The notes under the pieces were generated by a model. That model saw only the letters and a program-made list of their open reading frames with translations. It was not told the DNA's origin and searched no databases. The translations under genes and the position numbers were made by a program. Below are positions 52,260 through 56,096 of a stretch of 56,096 bases of DNA, piece after piece. Position 1 is the stretch's first letter. Each line of letters begins with the position of its first letter. The stretch is from an uncultured Muribaculaceae bacterium (GTDB taxonomy: Bacteria; Bacteroidota; Bacteroidia; Bacteroidales; Muribaculaceae): NCBI GenBank assembly GCA_958439725.1, contig CAUBWJ010000012.1:1-56096 (forward strand), read 5' to 3'.

Positions 52260-52868
52260 TCAGTGGCGGGTTATGCGGCTGATGTTGGCGGCGCTCAGGG
52301 CCATGATTTCCTGCAGAGAACTGCTGCGGGCGGCGGCAACGCGGGCAGCTACTTCTGAGATGTCAACGGGAGCGTCGTCGGTTTCGATGAAGAGGCTTTC
52401 CGGGGGAATCATCGCGGCGGTGAGTGGATTGAAGCGGTAGCTGAGCGATATTCCCAGTCCGCGGTTGAGAAGCTGTCGGCACTGCTGCGGGTTACCGCGG
52501 AATCCGTGGATAACCCAGGGTGTTTCGGGTCGCAGAAGGCGCTGTTGCTCCAGTAGCGCGTCCCATGCTTTCACGCAGTGTATTATCAGCGGTTTTCCCA
52601 GTCTTTCGGCAAGGAGGGCCTGATGGCGGAATATCCGGGTCTGTATCTCGGCCGATGGGCCGCGCAGAGTGTCGAATCCGGCTTCGCCTATGGCTGCTAC
52701 CCGTGGGTCTGTGGCGAGTTCGTCAAGGTGCTCTATCTGCCCTTCCGAAGCGTGCCAGGGGTGTATGCCAACGCTCTGGAGCTGCGGAGCGTCAAGCAGC
52801 GTGAGGGTGGCGGAGCGGTCGGTGACGGCCCCGAGAGATGGCGCATGTGAATGAAGATTGCAGACCAT
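52260..52868 (-). CDS. TatD-family metal-dependent hydrolase
   Basis: A 202-residue TatD-like TIM-barrel hydrolase, shorter than the usual 255-265. It keeps NLHSHAPS near the N terminus in place of the usual DTHxH, VGIHPWHAS, AIGEAGFDTLRG, KPLIIHCVKAWDA, WVIHGFRGNPQQC and FIETDDAP. Metal-site His and Glu residues are largely present. TatD proteins act as DNases or RNases. The start at 52868 is chosen because an upstream start would overlap most of the preceding spacer. It lies 25 bases downstream of yidD. Confidence 0.85.
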   Translation of the reverse strand: MVCNLHSHAPSLGAVTDRSATLTLLDAPQLQSVGIHPWHASEGQIEHLDELATDPRVAAIGEAGFDTLRGPSAEIQTRIFRHQALLAERLGKPLIIHCVKAWDALLEQQRLLRPETPWVIHGFRGNPQQCRQLLNRGLGISLSYRFNPLTAAMIPPESLFIETDDAPVDISEVAARVAAARSSSLQEIMALSAANISRITRH

Positions 52869-52893
52869 GGGAAAAACAGGCTCAGCATGGTTT

Positions 52894-53106
52894 TTACGGC
52901 ACAGGGTCATATCCGGAACCTCCCCACGGATGGCAGCGCAATATGCGGCGCAGGGCCAGCCAGGTGCCTTTCAGCGGCCCGTGTTTCATGATGGCCTCGA
53001 TGGCATACTGGCTGCAGGTGGGCGTGAAGCGGCATACCGCCGGAAACATCGGCGATATGCACAGTTGATAAAACCTTATGGGGAGAATCAGCAGGCGTCG
53101 CAGCAT
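52894..53106 (-). CDS. yidD: Membrane protein insertion efficiency factor YidD
   Basis: A 70-residue YidD: LLILPIRFYQLCISPMFP (amphipathic, membrane-bound), CRFTPTCSQYAIEAI and LRCHPWGGSGYDPVP are the family hallmarks, with its conserved cysteines. It aids YidC-dependent insertion of inner-membrane proteins. The start at 53106 overlaps rnpA by 19 bases; longer open frames in this phase are rnpA shadow. The rnpA-yidD order is widely conserved. Confidence 0.95.
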   Translation of the reverse strand: MLRRLLILPIRFYQLCISPMFPAVCRFTPTCSQYAIEAIMKHGPLKGTWLALRRILRCHPWGGSGYDPVP

Positions 53107-53507
53107 TGTCTGATACGGTCCATTATGCGCCTTACGGAGCGGCAGGCGTCGGCATACGATGTCAGTTTGTCGGCCACATACACAAAGGCTATCTCCACGC
53201 CCAGACGGCCGTCGGCGCGGCGGTCGGTAAGACGGTAGGCCTCGCGCATGAGCCTGCGCATCCTCACGCGGTCCACGGCATGGCGCAGCCGCTTCTTTGG
53301 CACGGATATCAGGAATTTGTTGCAGCGGCGACCCTCCTCTTCCGGTCGGCGCCACACGGCCCTCCACGGATAGGCCATGACTGACTGGCCGGGATGCTGT
53401 TTGCGTGCTTCCGGGCTGAAGAGAGATTCGATGGCTGTCAGGCTACAGAGTTTCTCGCACTTATATAGCCTGTTACCCTTCAACGCTGCTTTCTGCGGGA
53501 GTTTCAA
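53088..53507 (-). CDS. rnpA: Ribonuclease P protein component
   Basis: A 139-residue basic protein assisting the RNase P RNA in 5' tRNA processing. KFLISVPKKRLRHAVDRVRM and RRLMREAYRL contain the RNR-type motif (here R-V-R-M-R-R). SLTAIESLFS near the N terminus is typical. It overlaps hemD by 35 bases upstream and yidD downstream. No RNase P RNA gene was recognised here. Confidence 0.95.
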   Translation of the reverse strand: MKLPQKAALKGNRLYKCEKLCSLTAIESLFSPEARKQHPGQSVMAYPWRAVWRRPEEEGRRCNKFLISVPKKRLRHAVDRVRMRRLMREAYRLTDRRADGRLGVEIAFVYVADKLTSYADACRSVRRIMDRIRQCCDAC

Positions 53508-54252
53508 GGTTTTCGCTCAGGAACATGTCGAGAGCTGCGGTCATCGACGGCGCTTTCACCGACGGTGCCTCCATGTCCAGACGCAGGCCGGCATCCTTCA
53601 CCGCCTGTGCTGTGGTGGCGCCGAAGCAGCCTATCTGTATCTCGTCCTGCTTGAATTCTGGGAAGTTCTTCAGGAGCGACTTGATTCCCGAGGGGCTGAA
53701 AAACAGAAGCATGTCGTAATCGAATGGCTCGTCGGGACCGAAGTCGTTGCTGACCGTGCGATACATGATGGCCTTGGTATAGTCGATGTGGTTTGCATCG
53801 AGCACATTGGTGTCGTCCTTATGCACATCGCTCACGGCAAAGAGATATTTCTCCTTGTTGTGCTTGAGCAGGAACGGCACGAGGTCATCGAGTTTTCCCG
53901 TGGTACCGTGGAAAATCTTGCGCTTGCGGTACACTATGTACTTCTGCAGATAGAGGGCAATCGACTCGGTGGTGCAGAAATACTTCATTGTGTCGGGAAT
54001 AGTGATTCGCATCTCCTCGCAGAGACGGAAATAATGGTCAATTGCTGTCCTTGCCGTGAATATCACGGCGGTGAAATCGGAAATAGCTATTTTCGACTGA
54101 CGGAATTCCTTGGCGGTAAGACCCTCCACTTTTATGAAGGGTCGGAAATCAATCTGTATGCCGTACTTTTCGGCTATTTCATAGTAAGGTGACTTATCGG
54201 ATGCGGGCTTGGGCTGTGATACCAGAACTTTCTTAACTTTCACGTCAGACAA
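53473..54252 (-). CDS. hemD: Uroporphyrinogen-III synthase
   Basis: A 259-residue HemD-like enzyme closing hydroxymethylbilane to uroporphyrinogen III. Two alpha/beta domains are visible: VKKVLVSQPKPASDKSPYYE at the N terminus, DFTAVIFTARTAIDHYFRL, then DMLLFFSPSGIKSLLKNFPE and IGCFGATTAQAVKDAG. The family is weakly conserved, so the call rests on these motifs and the gene order DUF4271-hemD-rnpA. It may need an alternative role if other heme genes are missing, which cannot be judged here. Confidence 0.85.
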   Translation of the reverse strand: MSDVKVKKVLVSQPKPASDKSPYYEIAEKYGIQIDFRPFIKVEGLTAKEFRQSKIAISDFTAVIFTARTAIDHYFRLCEEMRITIPDTMKYFCTTESIALYLQKYIVYRKRKIFHGTTGKLDDLVPFLLKHNKEKYLFAVSDVHKDDTNVLDANHIDYTKAIMYRTVSNDFGPDEPFDYDMLLFFSPSGIKSLLKNFPEFKQDEIQIGCFGATTAQAVKDAGLRLDMEAPSVKAPSMTAALDMFLSENLETPAESSVEG

Positions 54253-54268
54253 TAATTAGGTTTATGCT

Positions 54269-55108
54269 TTACATAAATTTACAGAGAAAGAAGATTCCTC
54301 GTCCGCAGACAAGGATAGGGATAATTTCCAGACTGCAAAGGTACAAAATAAAGTAGAATAACGAGAACACATTCTCGTAAAAAATTCTAAATCCCTTGAT
54401 TATGAATATAACACGCGCGGTGATATACAGCAATAATCCGATAGTGCAGAGGGTGCCGGAGATGTTGGGATTGAAGAGCGACAGCAGTGCGGGGACCGCC
54501 ATAAGTATTCCCATCAGCGACTGGGAGGCGTTGAAGCCGCGTATCCACTGGGTGCGTCCCGCGTTGCCCGTGAAGGCGAACCCCACGGTCTGGTAAGCGC
54601 TCAGCTGGAATATGTAGAGCAATATGGCCGCTCCGCTAAGGATGGCTATGCTCACGAAGCTCCCGGGTGTTGGGATACCAGCGCCTTGGAGAGCTGCATA
54701 GGTCATTATGCCCTCGCAAATACAGGTGAGAAGCAATAGCGAGATCATCACACGTTCTTCGCCCACGGTGTGCTCGTCGAAGGCATTGTCGCGCACACGC
54801 ACGCTGAACAGATTCTGCCATACCGACTTGAAGTAGGAGGAGAAGTGGCGGAAATTTACCGCTATTATCAGGAACACAGCCAGCACAAGGCTCATCACCC
54901 CCGTGTCGTAGCCCGGAAGCGGATGGCGTGGAATGGCCTCCAGGCCCCGGGTATAAGGTACAACCCCGGTGCGTATCCATGGTATTGCCACCGTGGCCGG
55001 AGCTTCGTTGAAAGAGCACGTGGAATCCTCACCGGCGCGTGGCTGCACCGCCGTCGCGACAGGCGCGGCGCCTATGGAGTCAGTCGGTGTAATCGGCGTG
55101 TAAGGCAT
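54269..55108 (-). CDS. DUF4271 domain-containing membrane protein
   Basis: A 279-residue protein: about 85 N-terminal soluble residues with Pro/Thr-rich sequence, then about six to seven hydrophobic segments (LVLAVFLIIAVNF, ISLLLLTCICEGIMTY, ILSGAAILLYIFQL, ILYLCSLEIIPIL). DUF4271 is a Bacteroidetes family with no known function, commonly next to hemD as here. Its start overlaps the LOG gene stop (TGATG). Confidence 0.9.
   Translation of the reverse strand: MPYTPITPTDSIGAAPVATAVQPRAGEDSTCSFNEAPATVAIPWIRTGVVPYTRGLEAIPRHPLPGYDTGVMSLVLAVFLIIAVNFRHFSSYFKSVWQNLFSVRVRDNAFDEHTVGEERVMISLLLLTCICEGIMTYAALQGAGIPTPGSFVSIAILSGAAILLYIFQLSAYQTVGFAFTGNAGRTQWIRGFNASQSLMGILMAVPALLSLFNPNISGTLCTIGLLLYITARVIFIIKGFRIFYENVFSLFYFILYLCSLEIIPILVCGRGIFFLCKFM
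54336..54343 (-). promoter_or_regulatory. Possible -7 element for hemD-rnpA-yidD
   Basis: Minus-strand TACCTTTG inside the 3' end of the DUF4271 gene, 84 bases before hemD. No strong -33 is seen. Confidence 0.3.
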
Positions 55109-55695
55109 CAGTGGATTTTCTGTGGAAAGGTTGTGATGTCAACAGGCTTTAGGGCCAGTTCTATGGCTTCGCGGGGCGTGGAAGCAACGTCCCACAGCGC
55201 GGCATGGGCCTCAAACATGAAACCCTCGGCTATGGCGCGTGAAAGCATCTGCAGCAGCGGGTCGTAGTAACCGCGGGTGTTGAGTATCACCACCCGTCCG
55301 CGGAACAGGCCCAGCTGACGCCACGTGATTATCTCCATCAGCTCCTCGAATGTGCCGCATCCCCCGGCACACGCTATCGCCGCCATGCTCATGGAGGCCA
55401 TGGCGCGTTTGCGCGAGTGCATGCCGTCGGTGACGATTACTTCCGAAAGGTCAGGGTGCTGCCACGAGTTTTTCATCATGAATTCCGGAAGCACCCCTAT
55501 GGTCTTCCCACCCTCGGCAATGGCGCCCTCTATGGCAGCTTTCATTATGCCGGCTTTGCCGCCGCCGCACACCAGCGGATGCCCCGAAAGGGCTATCAGT
55601 CGGCCGAGCTGGCGCCCGTCGTCGGTGTAACAAGGGTCGATTATGCTGCTTGAAGCGCCATACACGCAGATGGCGTCCGTAGTCTTATTTTCCAT
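55108..55695 (-). CDS. LOG-family (TIGR00730) Rossmann-fold protein
   Basis: A 195-residue protein of the LOG/lysine-decarboxylase-like family. VCGGGKAGIMKAAIEGA and ACAGGCGTFEELMEIITWRQLG carry the PGGxGTxxE-type motif, with the PGG replaced by AGG. Family members cleave nucleoside monophosphates to base and ribose 5-phosphate (cytokinin-activating LOG); the substrate here is not known. Its stop overlaps the DUF4271 start. Confidence 0.88.
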   Translation of the reverse strand: MENKTTDAICVYGASSSIIDPCYTDDGRQLGRLIALSGHPLVCGGGKAGIMKAAIEGAIAEGGKTIGVLPEFMMKNSWQHPDLSEVIVTDGMHSRKRAMASMSMAAIACAGGCGTFEELMEIITWRQLGLFRGRVVILNTRGYYDPLLQMLSRAIAEGFMFEAHAALWDVASTPREAIELALKPVDITTFPQKIH

Positions 55696-55715
55696 GACTG
55701 GTTAGGTTTGAACCG

Positions 55716-55723
55716 CAAAATTA
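55716..55723 (-). promoter_or_regulatory. -7 element for the LOG gene
   Basis: Minus-strand TAATTTTG, 20 bases before the start codon; a TTG at 55751-55749 is 25 bases away, longer than usual. Confidence 0.4.
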
Positions 55724-55828
55724 CAAAATTTTACCGGCCCGCTTGCAGCAACCCCGGTAGAAATAATGTTATTGCAACCCCTATAGTGAACAAACTTATG
55801 TTATTATACTGCGCCTTTCCAATAATGA

Positions 55829-55951
55829 GAGACGCAGAACAGCGCGGGAACAGCAGAAAACCGCAGAACTATTTTAGAATTCAGAGAGTATCGCATTTTA
55901 TAGAGATAAAGTTCTGCGCCCTTCTGCCGTTCCCGCGCCATTCTGCGTTTC
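55829..55951. repeat. Solo copy of the GxxExxY-type palindrome
   Basis: Arms 55829-55870 and 55910-55951 pair at 35 of 42 positions around a 39-base AT-rich loop. The arms carry the same cgcagaa/ttctgcg modules, and gacgcagaacarcgcgggaa is shared with the right repeat of the GxxExxY element. No GxxExxY gene adjoins this copy. Confidence 0.8.
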
Positions 55952-56096
55952 CCTTTCAGTTGCAATGATTAAAATTCTGCGTCATTCAAACGCAGATTTC
56001 AAACTCGGATGAAGAACGATTGGTGGATTAGTTGATTTGTCGTAACTTTCCTCTAAAACGTATTTACCTTATAAGAATGTGATATCCCCATAAACG
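55952..56096. other. Right-edge intergenic with promoter-like repeat
   Basis: After the palindrome come two further cgcag/ctgcg fragments, then 56020-56049, 25 of 30 identical to the argS promoter segment at 29180-29209. It could drive a plus-strand gene past the right edge, although its -7 box ends in C rather than G (TAACTTTC). Confidence 0.4.

Noticed and set aside
52894..53367. 157-residue protein including YidD
   Set aside because: Only the last 70 residues are YidD; the upstream part is rnpA read out of frame.

Overview
This window looks like chromosomal core DNA of a Bacteroidales bacterium, most likely a Muribaculaceae (S24-7) relative. The placement is an inference from gene content: NigD-like lipoprotein, DUF3467, DUF4254 next to GT9, DUF4271-hemD-rnpA-yidD order, a large LepB, and a PorZ-like propeller. 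Promoters of the Bacteroidetes type (TTG/TTTG, about 20 bases, TAnnTTTG) recur through the window. Coding DNA is moderately GC-rich. No rRNA or tRNA gene was found.

Left arm (1-17.3 kb): GNAT protein and a tail-anchored pseudokinase (-); GH3-like enzyme, SIMPL protein, small lipoprotein, YqeY, serS and an RNA methyltransferase (+); ribF and a HAD phosphatase (-); upp (+); a 1014-residue secreted glycosidase-like protein (-); and a lolD - NigD-like - DUF3467 - cysS - EamA transporter series (-). From 17.65 to 18.07 kb lies a gene-free AT-rich stretch with at least five DnaA-box-like nonamers. The plus strand tends from C-rich on its left to G-rich on its right and transcription diverges from it, so I propose it as a chromosomal replication origin candidate.

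Right arm: nadA, leuS, rdgB, a PorZ-like protein and an unknown protein (+); WbqC, lepB and dapB (-); a low-GC GxxExxY nuclease-like gene enclosed by inverted palindromic repeats (28.4-29.15 kb); argS, Bax-1, a small membrane protein, radical SAM and LD-carboxypeptidase (+). From 34.2 to 48.3 kb everything is on the minus strand: DUF4294, nadB, then a cell-envelope operon (unknown 657-residue protein, DUF4254, GT9, ruvB, flippase, DUF389, GT4), and an operon of three FKBP-type prolyl isomerases. An ECF-type sigma factor (+) follows.

49.9-52.2 kb holds a group IIC-like intron sitting just after a terminator-like hairpin. Its maturase is split by an in-frame TGA, and a second domain-V-like relic lies downstream. 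The window ends with a minus-strand housekeeping block (LOG protein, DUF4271, hemD, rnpA, yidD, TatD-like) and a solo copy of the palindromic repeat seen around the GxxExxY gene.

Four kinds of non-coding structure stand out: (1) the GxxExxY gene with its inverted palindromes and the solo copy; (2) the origin-like DnaA-box cluster; (3) an approximately 79-bp element found twice with identical internal spacing; (4) a family of intergenic 9-bp tandem repeats at four sites. All comparisons were made by eye, without database searches.
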